64,000 nt of DNA from Muribaculaceae bacterium Isolate-110 (HZI) (GCA_003762875.1 RIBL01000001.1:294125-358124), one strand, 5' to 3'. Shown: positions 26,828-36,840, counted from the first letter of the stretch. A program made the numbers and translations. The notes: generated from the sequence alone by a model not told the origin.

Positions 26828-28030
26828 ATGAAAAAGTACATTTTGACAGCGGCGGTTTCGCTCGTCGCTACGGGCGTGTATGCGCAGAGTGTGGATGAGG
26901 CCATGGTGGCCGAGTCTTACAGCGAGACCATCACGGAGATGAAGACCGACTTCAAGAGCAACTGGTTTATCAGTGCCGGAGTGGGCGGTCAGATATTCTT
27001 TGGCGACCATGACCGTCAGGCCTCGTTTGGCGACCGTCTGTCACCGGCTCTCGACATAGCCGTGGGCAAGTGGTTCTCACCCTCCATCGGAGTGCGCCTC
27101 ATGTATAGCGGACTGTCGGGCAAAGGTGCCACCCAGACATGGGGCGACCCCAACGGCGGTATCTACAATACCGGCAAGGAGGTCCCCGGCAAGTATACCA
27201 ATCCTTACGGTTTCCTGTGCCAGCAGAAGTTTAATTTCTTCACCCTGCATGCCGACATGATGTTTGACCTGACCAATATAATTGGCGGCTACAAGCCCAC
27301 ACGAGTGTATGGCTGTGCCCCCTATATCGGTGTAGGCTGGGGCCATGTATATGACAATCCCCATCAGAACACTGTGATAGGTAATGTGGGTGTGTTCAAC
27401 ATGTTTCACGTAGGCAAGGCCATCGATATCAATCTCGACCTGCGCGCGATGATTACCAACGATGATCTTGACGGAGAGATCGGACGCCGCACTTTTGATG
27501 CCATGCTGAGCGTGACAGCCGGCGTGACATATCGTTTCGCACCCCGTGGCTGGAAGACCCGCGTGCTCAAGGTGGTGGAGTATGACAATGCGGCTGTCAA
27601 TGACCTGCGCCGTCAGGTGGCCGAACTCATCGCTGCCAATGAGAAACTCGAGCGTGAGAAGGCCGGCCAGATCGTGCAGCACAACACTGTGGTTAATGCC
27701 AACGGCAATTATATCATCTACTTCCCCATCAATGTCAGCTCGCTGTCAAACGCTGACCGCGCACAGCTCGAAATGGTGGCCGAGATGATCAGAAAGTCTG
27801 ACAGTAAATCGCGCTTTTCGGTGATCGGTTATGCCGACAAGGCTACGGGCAATGCCGATATCAATGAGGTGTTGAGCCGTGAGCGTGCACAGTCAGTAAG
27901 AGACTATCTTGTAAACGAATTTGGCATCGCTGCCGATCGCCTCGAGGTATCTTGGAGTGGAGGCGTAGGCAACATGTTTTTCGATGACCCATCGCTGAGC
28001 CGAGTGGTTATCATTACCGCAACAAAGTAA
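26828..28030 (+). CDS. OmpA family outer-membrane protein
   Basis: About 400 aa from the ATG at 26828, which gives a clear signal peptide (KKYILTAAVSLVATGVYAQS). A TTG start at 26795 would add an implausible hydrophobic extension. The first 240 residues form an eight-strand-type beta-barrel. After a short coiled linker, the C-terminal OmpA domain (YIIYFPINVSSL, VIGYADKATGNADINEVLSR, RAQSVRDYLV) would bind peptidoglycan. It is a likely abundant structural porin tethering outer membrane to cell wall. A GC-rich hairpin follows. Confidence 0.9.
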   Translation: MKKYILTAAVSLVATGVYAQSVDEAMVAESYSETITEMKTDFKSNWFISAGVGGQIFFGDHDRQASFGDRLSPALDIAVGKWFSPSIGVRLMYSGLSGKGATQTWGDPNGGIYNTGKEVPGKYTNPYGFLCQQKFNFFTLHADMMFDLTNIIGGYKPTRVYGCAPYIGVGWGHVYDNPHQNTVIGNVGVFNMFHVGKAIDINLDLRAMITNDDLDGEIGRRTFDAMLSVTAGVTYRFAPRGWKTRVLKVVEYDNAAVNDLRRQVAELIAANEKLEREKAGQIVQHNTVVNANGNYIIYFPINVSSLSNADRAQLEMVAEMIRKSDSKSRFSVIGYADKATGNADINEVLSRERAQSVRDYLVNEFGIAADRLEVSWSGGVGNMFFDDPSLSRVVIITATK

Positions 28031-28071
28031 AGCCCATCATAAGTTAGGTTTTATTTTGATTATTGGAAGGT

Positions 28072-28109
28072 GCGGCATTCTTCCCCGGGAGGGGCGGGGT
28101 GCCGCTTTT
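28072..28109 (+). terminator. Intrinsic terminator after the ompA-like gene
   Basis: The stem gcggca (28072-28077) pairs with tgccgc (28100-28105), with a C-rich/G-rich inner stem, followed by cttttcttttg. It closes the OmpA-like transcript just before the RNase Z promoter. Confidence 0.75.
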
Positions 28110-28124
28110 CTTTTGTATCCCCCT

Positions 28125-28154
28125 TTTGTATCTGTGAATTTTGTTGTACTTTTG
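28125..28154 (+). promoter_or_regulatory. Bacteroidales promoter for rnz
   Basis: TTTG at 28125-28128 and TACTTTTG (TAnnTTTG) at 28147-28154 with an 18-base spacer match the Bacteroidetes sigma-70-type promoter. The predicted transcription start falls at or next to the rnz ATG (28159), so the mRNA may be nearly leaderless. Confidence 0.65.
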
Positions 28155-28158
28155 TATT

Positions 28159-29079
28159 ATGGCAAAGTTTCAGGTCAATATATTGGGCTGCGGGTCGGCT
28201 ACACCGTCGACGCGCCATCAGCCTTCGTGTCAGGTGGTGGACTTCCGCGACAAACTGTTTATGATAGATTGTGGTGAGGGTGCACAGTCGTCGTTCCGGC
28301 GTATGGGGCTGAAGTTTTCGCGTCTGGGCCATATTTTTATCTCGCATCTTCACGGAGACCATGTGTTCGGGTTGCCTGGGCTGCTGTCGACCATGTCGCT
28401 CCACGGTGTGCAGGGTAAGGTGACGATACACGTGTTTCGCGAAGGTGCCGCGCTGCTTAAATCGTGGATGGATTTTTTCAACCGTCAGAGCTCGTTTGAG
28501 ATAGTCTATGACATCATCAGTCCAGGCGAGCGGAGGGTGATATATGAAGATTCGGGGCTGACTGTCGAGACTTTTCCACTCTATCACCGCATAGCCTGCA
28601 CGGGATTTTTGTTTCGCGAGAAGCCCAAGATGCGTCATCTCAGAGGAGATATGGTGAAGTTTTATTCCATACCTGTATCTCAGTTGGCGTCAATCAAGCA
28701 GGGGGCCGACTATGTGACTCCCGATGGCACGGTCATAGCCAATGAGCGTCTGACCACACCTCCTGATCCGAGCGTAAGCTATGCCTATTGCAGCGACACA
28801 ATGTATGATCCACGAGTGGCGGCCGACATCCGAGGTGTCGACACGGTGTATCACGAGGCTACCTATCATTCGTCGCTTGAGGCTACAGCTTTTCAGCGCG
28901 GCCATTCGACGGCACGTCAGGCTGCCGAGACCGCGCGCGAGGCAGGCGCGGGGAGGCTTGTAATCGGTCATTTCTCCAAGCGTTATTTGCAAGGTGAGCA
29001 ACCCCTCCTTGACGAAGCTGTGGAGGTGTTTCCCGCCACGGTGCTTGCCAACGAGGGGTTGCGCATAGATTTGTTGTGA
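28159..29079 (+). CDS. rnz: Ribonuclease Z
   Basis: A 306-aa metallo-beta-lactamase-fold endonuclease that trims tRNA 3' ends. The start at 28159 gives the family N-terminus FQVNILGCGSATP. The zinc motif HxHxDH is at H63, H65, D67, H68 (ISHLHGDHVFG), and later ligands are in SYAYCSDTMYD and VIGHFSKRY. Length is normal for the bacterial short form. It is a single-gene unit between a terminator and a convergent lipoprotein gene, whose stop lies 12 bases beyond. Confidence 0.93.
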   Translation: MAKFQVNILGCGSATPSTRHQPSCQVVDFRDKLFMIDCGEGAQSSFRRMGLKFSRLGHIFISHLHGDHVFGLPGLLSTMSLHGVQGKVTIHVFREGAALLKSWMDFFNRQSSFEIVYDIISPGERRVIYEDSGLTVETFPLYHRIACTGFLFREKPKMRHLRGDMVKFYSIPVSQLASIKQGADYVTPDGTVIANERLTTPPDPSVSYAYCSDTMYDPRVAADIRGVDTVYHEATYHSSLEATAFQRGHSTARQAAETAREAGAGRLVIGHFSKRYLQGEQPLLDEAVEVFPATVLANEGLRIDLL

Positions 29080-29091
29080 AAATTCGAAATA

Positions 29092-29559
29092 TCAGTCGTA
29101 GCTCGAGAGGAATGTGCCGTCTTGAGTGAAGATGAGTTCCAGGCGGTTAGTGAGGTCTACTTCGTAGCCCGAAGGGATGATGCGTTCTATCTCGTTGATA
29201 GCCGCACCGGGATAGTAGCCCGAGACGTATTGGTCAATGGCCGGGAGCACTATGTCCGTCGGGATGGCTTTGCCTCTGGGGGCTGAGACATCTGTCCAAA
29301 GACCAGTGGCGTCAAACTCTACTTCGGCTCCGTCGGTAAACTCGACGTCGTAGGCTGTGGTGGTTACGGTGCCTTTGCGGCCGACATGTGAAATTTTTGC
29401 TCCAGGATAGTATTTGGCTATGAATTCCCGGGCTGTGTCCGGAAGCTCTGACAGTCGGATTGAGGCGTCGTAACGGTCGTCACTGTCGTGGTCGGTTGAG
29501 CAACCCCACGCCATCACAGCCACGACGCTCATCATCATGGATATAAACACCTTTTTCAT
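29092..29559 (-). CDS. PepSY-like lipoprotein
   Basis: A 155-aa lipoprotein (signal ending MAWGCSTDH). It has two related PepSY-like repeats: LSELPDTAREFIAKYYPGAK with AYDVEFTDGAEVEFD, and VLPAIDQYVSGYYPGAAINE with YEVDLTNRLELIF. This is the DUF2874/BLIP-like PepSY family common in Bacteroidetes periplasm, of unknown biochemical role. It is convergent with rnz. No promoter box was recognised upstream. Confidence 0.82.
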   Translation of the reverse strand: MKKVFISMMMSVVAVMAWGCSTDHDSDDRYDASIRLSELPDTAREFIAKYYPGAKISHVGRKGTVTTTAYDVEFTDGAEVEFDATGLWTDVSAPRGKAIPTDIVLPAIDQYVSGYYPGAAINEIERIIPSGYEVDLTNRLELIFTQDGTFLSSYD

Positions 29560-29686
29560 AACTGAGAGAATTAAAGTTTAATGTAAGACGCCGTGAGAAG
29601 GATGATTGTTCGATAATAATTCGGCCGATTTTACAATTTAAGGGGGGGCGGGAGCGTTAATTATTTGTAAAGTCATGTCATAACGG

Positions 29687-31669
29687 ATGAAACGTATTAA
29701 ACGCATATCGAATATATCCTACATATTATATGTATTGGCCCTCGGGCTGGTCATGAGCTCGTGTAACGGGGCAAAAATGAGTGTGGCCGACGAGCAGATG
29801 GAGCGCGGAGAGTATTTTGACGCGGCCAAGACTTACAGGAAGATTTACAATAAACTCAAGCCTCGCGAGCAGCGTGCGCAGCGCGCGGAGGTGGCATACA
29901 AGATGGCCGAGTGTCACCGTCGGCTGGGACAGGATGCCCGCGCCGCGGCTGCCTATCAGAATGCTCTGCGTTATGGTTATCCCGACAGTTCGATAGTGTT
30001 GTGCCTTGCTCAGTCGCTCCATGGGCAGGGGGCCTATCCACAGGCTGTCAAGGCTTATGAGGAGTATCTCGCGCTGTACCCGACCGATGCTAACGCTGCG
30101 CGACAACTGGCCGGCGCACGCAAGGCTGCCGAGCTGAAGAAAAATAAGACGCGATATGTGGTGCGCAACGCCTCTCTGTTCAACTCGCGACGCGCGGACT
30201 TCGCGCCGATGTTTAACGGCGATGTGCTATATTTTACCACAACCAACGAGAAAGTCAAGGGCACGGCCCGCAGTGAGATTACGGGCATGAAGCGCGGCGA
30301 CATATGGATGGCGCGTAAAAATGAGCTTGGAGCATGGCAGCGTCCCGAGCCGGTGGAGGGTGAGCTTAACTCGGAGTGGGACGAGGGGATATGCTCTTTC
30401 TCGCCCGACGGTTCGACGATGTATCTCACTCGGGCCATACGCAAGCCCTCGTCCAACACAGGCACGGAGATCTACACCTCGCGCCGCTCTGATGCGCAGT
30501 GGAGCGCGCCTGTCAAGCTGGAGATTACAGCCGACACATTGTCGTCATACGGACATCCGGCGGTGAGCCCGTCGGGCGAGTGGCTCTATTTCTCCTCCGA
30601 TATGCCCGGATGCGGGGGCAAAGACCTGTGGCGTATCAATCTGCACGAGCGGGCCGGCAGTCTCGAGAATCTCGGCGAGGCTATCAATACGCCGGGCGAT
30701 GAGGTGTTTCCCTATATGCTTACCGATTCGATAATGATGTTTGCCTCCGACGGGCATCCCGGTCTGGGAGGGCTCGATATATTCCGTGCCACGCTCACCC
30801 CGTCTGGCGGCTGGCTCGTTGAGAACATGGGTGCGCCCATCAATTCGGAGGGCGACGATTTCGGCATCACTTATGCCTCGCCCTCACGCGAGTCGGGCTA
30901 TTTCAGTTCCAACCGCGGCGACGGTCGAGGCTATGACCACATATATTCTTTCGAACTTCCCGACCTGAAAGTGCAGATTTCGGGCTGGGTGCTTGACAAG
31001 GATGAGGAACCGGTGGCCAATGCCATCATACGTATTGTGGGCAATGACGGCTCCAATCAGAAGGCTTTTGCCAAACCTGACGGCTCGTTCTCGTTTCCTC
31101 TCGAACGCGGAGTGAGCTACGTGATGCTCGCCGGGGCCAAGGGGTATCTTAACGCCCGGCAGGAGTTTACGTCCGATACAGCCGAGGAGGATGCCGAGTA
31201 TGGCATAGACTTTATACTGGCGTCGATTTCCAAGCCAAATATACTTGAGAATATATTTTATGATTTCGATAAGGCAACGCTGCGCCCCGAGTCGCGCACG
31301 GCACTTGATGAACTCGCGGGTATGTTGCGCGATAATCCCAACATCACCATAGAGATGGCGTCGCATACCGACCGTCATGGCACAGATGAGTATAACATAT
31401 CGCTCTCGCAGCGCAGGGCTAAGAGTGTGGTGGATTATCTCATAGAGTCTGGCATAGCTCCCGAACGTCTGCAGGCACAGGGATACGGCGAGTCGCGGCC
31501 AAAGACCGTGACCAAGCGCATAGCCAGGGAGTATCCGCAGTTTGCCGAAGGCCAGGTGCTTGACGAGGCCTATATCCTCAGTCTTCCCGAAGCTGACCAG
31601 GAGATAGCCGACCAGATCAACCGCCGCACTGAATTTCAGGTACTGACGTTTGATTATCAGATGTATTGA
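29687..31669 (+). CDS. PorE-like TPR / PD40 / OmpA lipoprotein
   Basis: A 660-aa lipoprotein (LVMSSCNG). The domain order is TPR-like repeats at about 35-150 ([25 protein letters not shown]), a PD40 beta-propeller at about 165-420 (repeats such as [14 protein letters not shown] and [15 protein letters not shown]), a carboxypeptidase-regulatory-like beta-sandwich at about 430-510, and a C-terminal OmpA peptidoglycan-binding domain ([26 protein letters not shown]). This is the layout of PorE of the type IX secretion system, but the same layout occurs in other Bacteroidetes envelope proteins. No PorP-like gene lies adjacent, so T9SS membership is unproven. Confidence 0.82.
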   Translation: MKRIKRISNISYILYVLALGLVMSSCNGAKMSVADEQMERGEYFDAAKTYRKIYNKLKPREQRAQRAEVAYKMAECHRRLGQDARAAAAYQNALRYGYPDSSIVLCLAQSLHGQGAYPQAVKAYEEYLALYPTDANAARQLAGARKAAELKKNKTRYVVRNASLFNSRRADFAPMFNGDVLYFTTTNEKVKGTARSEITGMKRGDIWMARKNELGAWQRPEPVEGELNSEWDEGICSFSPDGSTMYLTRAIRKPSSNTGTEIYTSRRSDAQWSAPVKLEITADTLSSYGHPAVSPSGEWLYFSSDMPGCGGKDLWRINLHERAGSLENLGEAINTPGDEVFPYMLTDSIMMFASDGHPGLGGLDIFRATLTPSGGWLVENMGAPINSEGDDFGITYASPSRESGYFSSNRGDGRGYDHIYSFELPDLKVQISGWVLDKDEEPVANAIIRIVGNDGSNQKAFAKPDGSFSFPLERGVSYVMLAGAKGYLNARQEFTSDTAEEDAEYGIDFILASISKPNILENIFYDFDKATLRPESRTALDELAGMLRDNPNITIEMASHTDRHGTDEYNISLSQRRAKSVVDYLIESGIAPERLQAQGYGESRPKTVTKRIAREYPQFAEGQVLDEAYILSLPEADQEIADQINRRTEFQVLTFDYQMY

Positions 31670-31701
31670 CGATTTTTCTTTTAGATTCGGGATAAAATGC
31701 G

Positions 31702-31709
31702 TAACTTTG
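31702..31709 (+). promoter_or_regulatory. Promoter -7 box for typA
   Basis: TAACTTTG matches TAnnTTTG and lies 30 bases before the typA start. The upstream -33 region is T-rich without a clean TTTG. Confidence 0.55.
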
Positions 31710-31739
31710 CACCCTAAATTAGAGAAAAAGACGTAAAAG

Positions 31740-33536
31740 ATGCAAAAGATTCGTAATATTGCCATCATCGCCCACGTAGACCATGGCAAGACCACTCTTG
31801 TGGACAAGATGCTTCTTGCCGGAAAGCTGTTCAGGGACAACCAGAGTACCGGCGAACTGATACTTGATAATAATGACCTGGAGCGTGAGCGTGGTATAAC
31901 GATTCTTTCCAAGAACGTTTCAATCAACTATAAGGACTATAAGATCAACATTATCGACACTCCGGGACACGCCGACTTTGGCGGCGAGGTGGAGCGTGTG
32001 CTCAACATGGCCGACGGCTGTCTGCTGCTGGTAGACGCGTTTGAGGGCCCCATGCCCCAGACCCGTTTTGTGCTCCAGAAAGCCATTCAGATGGGCCTGA
32101 AGCCGGTAGTCGTAATCAATAAGGTCGACAAGCCCAACTGTCGTCCCGACGAGGTGCAGGAGATGGTGTTTGATCTGATGTGTAATCTCGATGCCACCGA
32201 GGACCAGCTTGATTTTCCCACCATATACGGTTCGGCCAAGCAGGGCTGGATGAGCGCCGACTATATGACTCCTACCGATAATATTACCGCGGTGCTTGAC
32301 GCCATCATCGAGTTTATCCCTGAGCCCAAGACTCTCGAGGGTGACGCCCAGATGCTTATCACTTCGCTTGATTACAGCAGCTATGTGGGACGTATCGCCA
32401 TAGGTCGCGTTCATCGCGGCGAGTTGTGCGAGGGTATGGATATAGCTCTCTGCAAGAAAGACGGCTCGGTAGTCAAGCAGCGTATCAAGGAACTGCATAC
32501 TTTTGAAGGCATGGGCCGTAAGAAGGTGCAGAGCGTCAAGAGCGGTGACATATGCGCACTCGTAGGCATAGAAGGTTTTGAGATCGGCGACACAGTTGCT
32601 GACATCAACAATCCCGAGCCGCTGCCGCGTATCGCCATCGACGAGCCTACGATGTCTATGACATTCACTATCAATGACTCGCCTTTCTTCGGAAAGGACG
32701 GTAAATATGTGACTTCGCGTCACATCGCCGATCGTTTGGCCAAGGAGCTTGACCGCAATCTCGCGCTCCGTGTCACCAAGGCCGAGCATGAGGACACATG
32801 GATGGTGTTTGGCCGCGGTGTGCTCCATCTTTCGGTGCTTATCGAGACTATGCGTCGCGAGGGTTTTGAACTCCAGGTGGGACAGCCTCAGGTTATCATC
32901 AAGGAAATCGACGGCAGGAAGTGTGAGCCTATCGAGATGCTCACGGTCAATGTGCCCGAGGAGTATTCGTCAAAGATTATCGACATGGTGACACGCCGCA
33001 AGGGTGAGATGGTGACCATGACCACTCAGAATGACCGCATACACCTCGAGTTTCTGATACCTTCGCGCGGCATCATCGGTCTGCGTAACAACGTGCTCAC
33101 AGCGTCGGCCGGCGAGGCCATCATGGCTCACCGATTCCATGAATATCAGCCCTGGAAGGGCGACATCGAGCGTCGCACCAACGGTTCGCTCATTGCCATG
33201 GAAGCTGGTACAGCCTATGCCTATGCCATCGACAAGCTCCAGGATCGCGGCCGCTTCTTCATCTTCCCGCAGGAGGAGGTCTATGCCGGACAGGTTGTAG
33301 GCGAGAACGCCAAGGATAACGACATCGTTGTCAACGTCACTAAGTCTAAGAAACTTACCAATATGCGTGCGAGCGGTGCCGACGACAAGGCCCGTATCAT
33401 TCCACCTGTGGTATTTTCGCTTGAGGAGGCTCTTGAATATATCAAGGAGGACGAGTATGTGGAGGTGACTCCCCATCATCTGCGTCTGCGCAAGATTATA
33501 CTTGATGAAATCGAGCGCAAGAGAGCCAATAAGTAG
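31740..33536 (+). CDS. typA: Ribosome-associated GTPase TypA/BipA
   Basis: A 598-aa translational GTPase. G1 AHVDHGKT is at residues 12-19, the switch I region carries RGITI, G3 is [15 protein letters not shown] and G4 NKVDKP. Domain II, the EF-G-like domains and the BipA-specific C-terminal domain ([20 protein letters not shown]) are all present, and the length is standard. It assists ribosome assembly and stress adaptation. It is a single-gene unit ending 48 bases before a 54-nt palindrome. Confidence 0.96.
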   Translation: MQKIRNIAIIAHVDHGKTTLVDKMLLAGKLFRDNQSTGELILDNNDLERERGITILSKNVSINYKDYKINIIDTPGHADFGGEVERVLNMADGCLLLVDAFEGPMPQTRFVLQKAIQMGLKPVVVINKVDKPNCRPDEVQEMVFDLMCNLDATEDQLDFPTIYGSAKQGWMSADYMTPTDNITAVLDAIIEFIPEPKTLEGDAQMLITSLDYSSYVGRIAIGRVHRGELCEGMDIALCKKDGSVVKQRIKELHTFEGMGRKKVQSVKSGDICALVGIEGFEIGDTVADINNPEPLPRIAIDEPTMSMTFTINDSPFFGKDGKYVTSRHIADRLAKELDRNLALRVTKAEHEDTWMVFGRGVLHLSVLIETMRREGFELQVGQPQVIIKEIDGRKCEPIEMLTVNVPEEYSSKIIDMVTRRKGEMVTMTTQNDRIHLEFLIPSRGIIGLRNNVLTASAGEAIMAHRFHEYQPWKGDIERRTNGSLIAMEAGTAYAYAIDKLQDRGRFFIFPQEEVYAGQVVGENAKDNDIVVNVTKSKKLTNMRASGADDKARIIPPVVFSLEEALEYIKEDEYVEVTPHHLRLRKIILDEIERKRANK

Positions 33537-33584
33537 TTTAAAAGAGTTTAAAGTTTAGAGTTTAGCCTTCGGGCTACTCTCAGG

Positions 33585-33638
33585 ATAAATGAATAGACGG
33601 TATCGTAATCGATTACGATACCGTCTATTCATTTATCT
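33585..33638. terminator. 54-nt perfect palindrome, bidirectional terminator
   Basis: The 27 bases 33585-33611 are the exact reverse complement of 33612-33638, with no loop bases. It lies between the convergent typA (+) and OmpA-domain (-) genes, so it most likely terminates both. Upstream it is flanked by a small TAGCC-TTCG-GGCTA hairpin (33564-33577). Confidence 0.8.
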
Positions 33639-33653
33639 ATTTAACCTCTTCAA

Positions 33654-34394
33654 TTACTTGAGTGTTATTTCGGCTCGGCGGTCCTGTGCATTGTTGGCAT
33701 ATGCGTGTGTGGGGCCATAGCCTTTAGCTTTTATATGGCTGGAGGGTACTCCGTGAGCCACCATGTAGTCACTGACCGATTTGGCCCGTCGTTCGGAGAG
33801 TCGCCGGTTGTAGTCAGCGCGACCGGTCTCGTCGGTGTAGGCTTTGATCACTACGGTCTTGCCGGTCTCATGTGCGGCTCGTGCGACAGCGGTGAGTGAG
33901 GATGTCTCCGGTATGCTCGAACTGTCGGTGTTAAAGAGGTATATCACCACGGCGTCGGGTTGGGTTGTGCCTGCGACAGTTGTAGCCAACTGTATGGTCG
34001 AGTCAGGGACAATTGCGTTAACAGCGGTCGGAATGGCAGCTATGACGGTTCCCGAGCGGAGAGGATAACCTCTTGTCGACGAATAAGTAGCGGAATCTTG
34101 GGCCTGAAATGATGCTTTGCGTGGCCACAGGCATGCGGCGACGACCATCAATGCGAGTATGGCGAGAGCAATCCATCCGGCTCCGCGGGCTATACCGGCA
34201 GTCTCCTGAGCGTCGGCTGTGGCCGGGACTTTTCCTGACAACGGGGCCATGACGGGAGTAGCGTATTCCTCATGAACAGGTAGGCTTTCAGGCTGTGGAT
34301 GACCCTCAAGGCGTTGTGCTTCAGGGTGGGGGTCGAGGCGGTGCATCTCGGGATATCCGCCCAGACGTTTGGGGTCATTATCTGTCTTTTTCAT
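33654..34394 (-). CDS. OmpA-domain protein with one membrane helix
   Basis: A 246-aa protein from the ATG at 34394 (MKKTDNDPK); an upstream in-frame ATG would add 15 unconvincing residues. A polar N-terminal part with HPEAQRLEGHPQPE-like repeats is followed by one membrane helix (WIALAILALMVVAACLW, about 87-103). A compact C-terminal OmpA-like domain follows (YLFNTDSSSIPE, AYTDETGRADYNRRLSE, RAKSVSDYMV). The topology suggests an inner-membrane anchor with a periplasmic peptidoglycan-binding domain. It is convergent with typA. Confidence 0.82.
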   Translation of the reverse strand: MKKTDNDPKRLGGYPEMHRLDPHPEAQRLEGHPQPESLPVHEEYATPVMAPLSGKVPATADAQETAGIARGAGWIALAILALMVVAACLWPRKASFQAQDSATYSSTRGYPLRSGTVIAAIPTAVNAIVPDSTIQLATTVAGTTQPDAVVIYLFNTDSSSIPETSSLTAVARAAHETGKTVVIKAYTDETGRADYNRRLSERRAKSVSDYMVAHGVPSSHIKAKGYGPTHAYANNAQDRRAEITLK

Positions 34395-34539
34395 AACAGT
34401 AGGCTTTAGTGAATGCTTACTTAAACAACACTCAGCCAATAATATGAGTTCTGACAGGAATGTTTCTGTGGCGTTAAAAAATAAAAACAGGTCAAAATGA
34501 CGAAGACACCACGTGACTAAATAAATAGTTTGTGTCGGC

Positions 34540-34737
34540 TATAAAAAAGCCACACCAGAGTAAGATGATGAAACTCCGAAAGACAGGATTTGAGCGCTCC
34601 GTCGACCTTTGTAATCCTCCGGGCAATGCTTGCCTCCCCGCGAGGGGATGAGGCCCGCCATTAGTCGGCTAAGCTTGTCTCGGTATTTCAGAATAAATTG
34701 AAGAGTTTCCCAATCGTCTCTGATGTGGTGTATTTTT
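34540..34737 (-). ncRNA. ssrS: Probable 6S RNA (SsrS)
   Basis: On the - strand a promoter is followed by about 195 nt that fold into one long rod. A closing stem of 11 pairs joins 34718-34728 to 34550-34560. Inside it ccga/tcgg and gaca/tgtc pairs flank a large central bubble, and a GC-rich apical arm (gcctc-atcccctcgcgggg-aggc with gggc/gccc) caps the rod. The RNA ends in a T6 run (34544-34549 as A6 on +). Size and rod-with-bubble shape fit 6S RNA, which binds RNA polymerase holoenzyme. The identity is inferred from structure. An SRP-like or other RNA is less likely. Confidence 0.55.
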
Positions 34738-34743
34738 ATAATG

Positions 34744-34775
34744 CAAATTTACGCGTTTTAGTTTGATTTCGCAAG
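34744..34775 (-). promoter_or_regulatory. Promoter of the probable 6S RNA
   Basis: On the - strand TAAATTTG (34744-34751) matches TAnnTTTG, with CTTG (34772-34775) 20 bases upstream in place of the TTTG box. The predicted start is near 34737. Confidence 0.6.
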
Positions 34776-34792
34776 AGTGCGATCAAATTTTT

Positions 34793-36787
34793 TTACTTCT
34801 CTCGAGCGAGTATCAGTGCCGATGTAGGAGCAACAATGAGTTTGCCTCCTTTAGATGTGCTGAGCCCTGAGGCATTTAAGCGGCCATCTTCGGCAAGAAC
34901 GGTCCAGTTGCCTTTGGCCACCTTTATCTCGCGATTTTCAGTCGAACCATTGAATATGACTTTGATCTCCTTGTAGGTGTCACCATTGGCGTGGTCGATG
35001 AGGGAGTAGGAGATGAGTCCGGGAGCGGTCTTGTCAAACTTGATGTGGCGAGCCACCTGTCCGGCCGTTGTCATGCGGAAAGCGGGGTGCTCTTTTCGCA
35101 GTCTGATAAGTTGCTTGTAATATTCCATCTGCTCGGCGTTGGTGTGCTTTAGGTGCCAGTCGATGGCGTTGATGGAGTCGGGCGACTTGTAGGAATTGTG
35201 CACGCCTTTCTTGTCGCGAAACAGTTCTTCTCCAGCAAACATAAAGGGTGTGCCCTGAGAGGTAAATACGATGGTCTGAGCGAGACGGGCCGCGCGCTGC
35301 CGTTGAGCATCGGTGGCTTCGGGCATTGATTTACGCAGCTTGTCTGTGAGCATGAGGTCGTCGTGGCATGACACGTAATTGATGATCTGGGTCGGAGATG
35401 ACGCGTAGGCAAATTTTGAGTTATTGCCCTTGGAGTAGTCGACCTGAGGGTGGGCAGTGGCTCCGACAATGCCGATTTTCACTGTCTCCTCGAGGCCCGG
35501 CTTGCCGGTGGCGAATCCGCGGTCGGCGTCATCGGAATAGTGCCCCTTTATGGCATCGCGGATGTCGTCGCTGAACACGGCTATCTGAGGCATTTTTGCG
35601 ACATTCTCCTTCAGTGCGCGTTGCTCGACGGGCAGAGGTGAGTCGCCGGCAGTCCATCCCTCGCCATAGACAAAGATGTCAGGATTGATTTCTTTGAGTG
35701 CGGCTATGACTTGATTCATCGTTTCGATGTCATGTATGGCCATAAGATCAAATCGAAATCCGTCGATGTGATATTCTTTGGCCCAGTACTTAACGGAGTT
35801 GATGATGAAGTCGCGCATCTGCTGACGCTCCGAGGCTGTCTCGTTGCCGCAGCCTGAAGCGTCGCTATAGGTGCCGTCCTCGCGATGGCGGTAGTAATAT
35901 CCGGGAGCTGTGAGCGAGAAGTTGGAGCCGTCGTTGTCGGCCGTGTGGTTGTAGACCACGTCCATAATCACACCAATGCCGTTGTCATGAAGCGATTTTA
36001 CCATTTGCTTCATCTCTCTTACACGTGTGGCTGGATCGGTCGGGTTGGTTGAGTATGAGCCTTCGGGGGCATTGTAGTTAAACGGGTCATAGCCCCAGTT
36101 GTACTGGTTGGCCGGGAGATTTGACTCGTCGACACTGTTATAGTCATAGGAGGGAAGTATGTGCACGTGTGTGACACCAAGTTCTTTTAGGTGATCTATG
36201 CCTGTTGACTCGCCCGTTGGATTGGAAGTCGACGGCTCGGTCAGGGCAAGAAATTTGCCCTTGTTCGCTATGCCCGACGAGGGGTCGACTGAAAAATCGC
36301 GGTGGTGCATTTCATAGATGACTGCATCGGTGATGTTCTTTATGGCAGGGCCACGGTCGGAAGCCCATCCTTCGGGGTTGGTGGTCGAGAAGTCGATGAT
36401 GGCGGCGCGCTCTCCGTTGATGCCGACGGCCTTGGCCCATACGCCCGGTGTCTCTTTGAGCCATTTGCCGCCCTGCTTTATGGTGAAGGTGTAAAATTTT
36501 CCATAAAGTCGGGTGGGGGAGGATGCGGTCCATGTGCCGTTTTCTCCGCGGGTCATGTCGATGGTCTCGATAGGCCGGGTGTTGAGACCGGATGGATAGA
36601 CGGTCACTCTGACTGCTTCGGCTTCGGGTGACCACAGCCTCCAATGGGTGCCTGAACTGTTGACAGTCAGTTCGAGATCGGAGCCGTTGTATGTGGGATA
36701 GTAAGTATACTTTGAGTCGGGATTGGCGGCAAAAGCCGGCATGGTGCAGCAGATGGCAAGAGTTGTCAATGCAGGTAGGATTTTCAT
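34793..36787 (-). CDS. pulA: Type I pullulanase
   Basis: A 664-aa secreted GH13 enzyme that debranches alpha-1,6 links in pullulan or glycogen-type glucans. A signal peptide (LTTLAICCTMPAFAA) is followed by a CBM48-like domain (SSGTHWRLWSPEAEAVRVTV) and the catalytic barrel. Conserved regions are VIYEMHHRDFS, YNWGYDPFNYNAPEGSYS (pullulanase-specific), DVVYNHT, GFRFDLMAIHD with the nucleophile Asp, VYGEGWT with the acid Glu, and SCHDD. Length is normal. It has its own promoter (36841-36870), and the 6S-like RNA lies downstream. Confidence 0.93.
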   Translation of the reverse strand: MKILPALTTLAICCTMPAFAANPDSKYTYYPTYNGSDLELTVNSSGTHWRLWSPEAEAVRVTVYPSGLNTRPIETIDMTRGENGTWTASSPTRLYGKFYTFTIKQGGKWLKETPGVWAKAVGINGERAAIIDFSTTNPEGWASDRGPAIKNITDAVIYEMHHRDFSVDPSSGIANKGKFLALTEPSTSNPTGESTGIDHLKELGVTHVHILPSYDYNSVDESNLPANQYNWGYDPFNYNAPEGSYSTNPTDPATRVREMKQMVKSLHDNGIGVIMDVVYNHTADNDGSNFSLTAPGYYYRHREDGTYSDASGCGNETASERQQMRDFIINSVKYWAKEYHIDGFRFDLMAIHDIETMNQVIAALKEINPDIFVYGEGWTAGDSPLPVEQRALKENVAKMPQIAVFSDDIRDAIKGHYSDDADRGFATGKPGLEETVKIGIVGATAHPQVDYSKGNNSKFAYASSPTQIINYVSCHDDLMLTDKLRKSMPEATDAQRQRAARLAQTIVFTSQGTPFMFAGEELFRDKKGVHNSYKSPDSINAIDWHLKHTNAEQMEYYKQLIRLRKEHPAFRMTTAGQVARHIKFDKTAPGLISYSLIDHANGDTYKEIKVIFNGSTENREIKVAKGNWTVLAEDGRLNASGLSTSKGGKLIVAPTSALILAREK

Positions 36788-36840
36788 GTGAAAAGATAAT
36801 GAGTATGTAAGTATGATACAGGATGTTGAATAATGGAATA

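Noticed and set aside
30884..31927. 347-codon open frame on the - strand across the end of the PorE-like gene and the start of typA
   Set aside because: Antisense to two well-recognised genes and without any family-like motif; an effect of codon composition.
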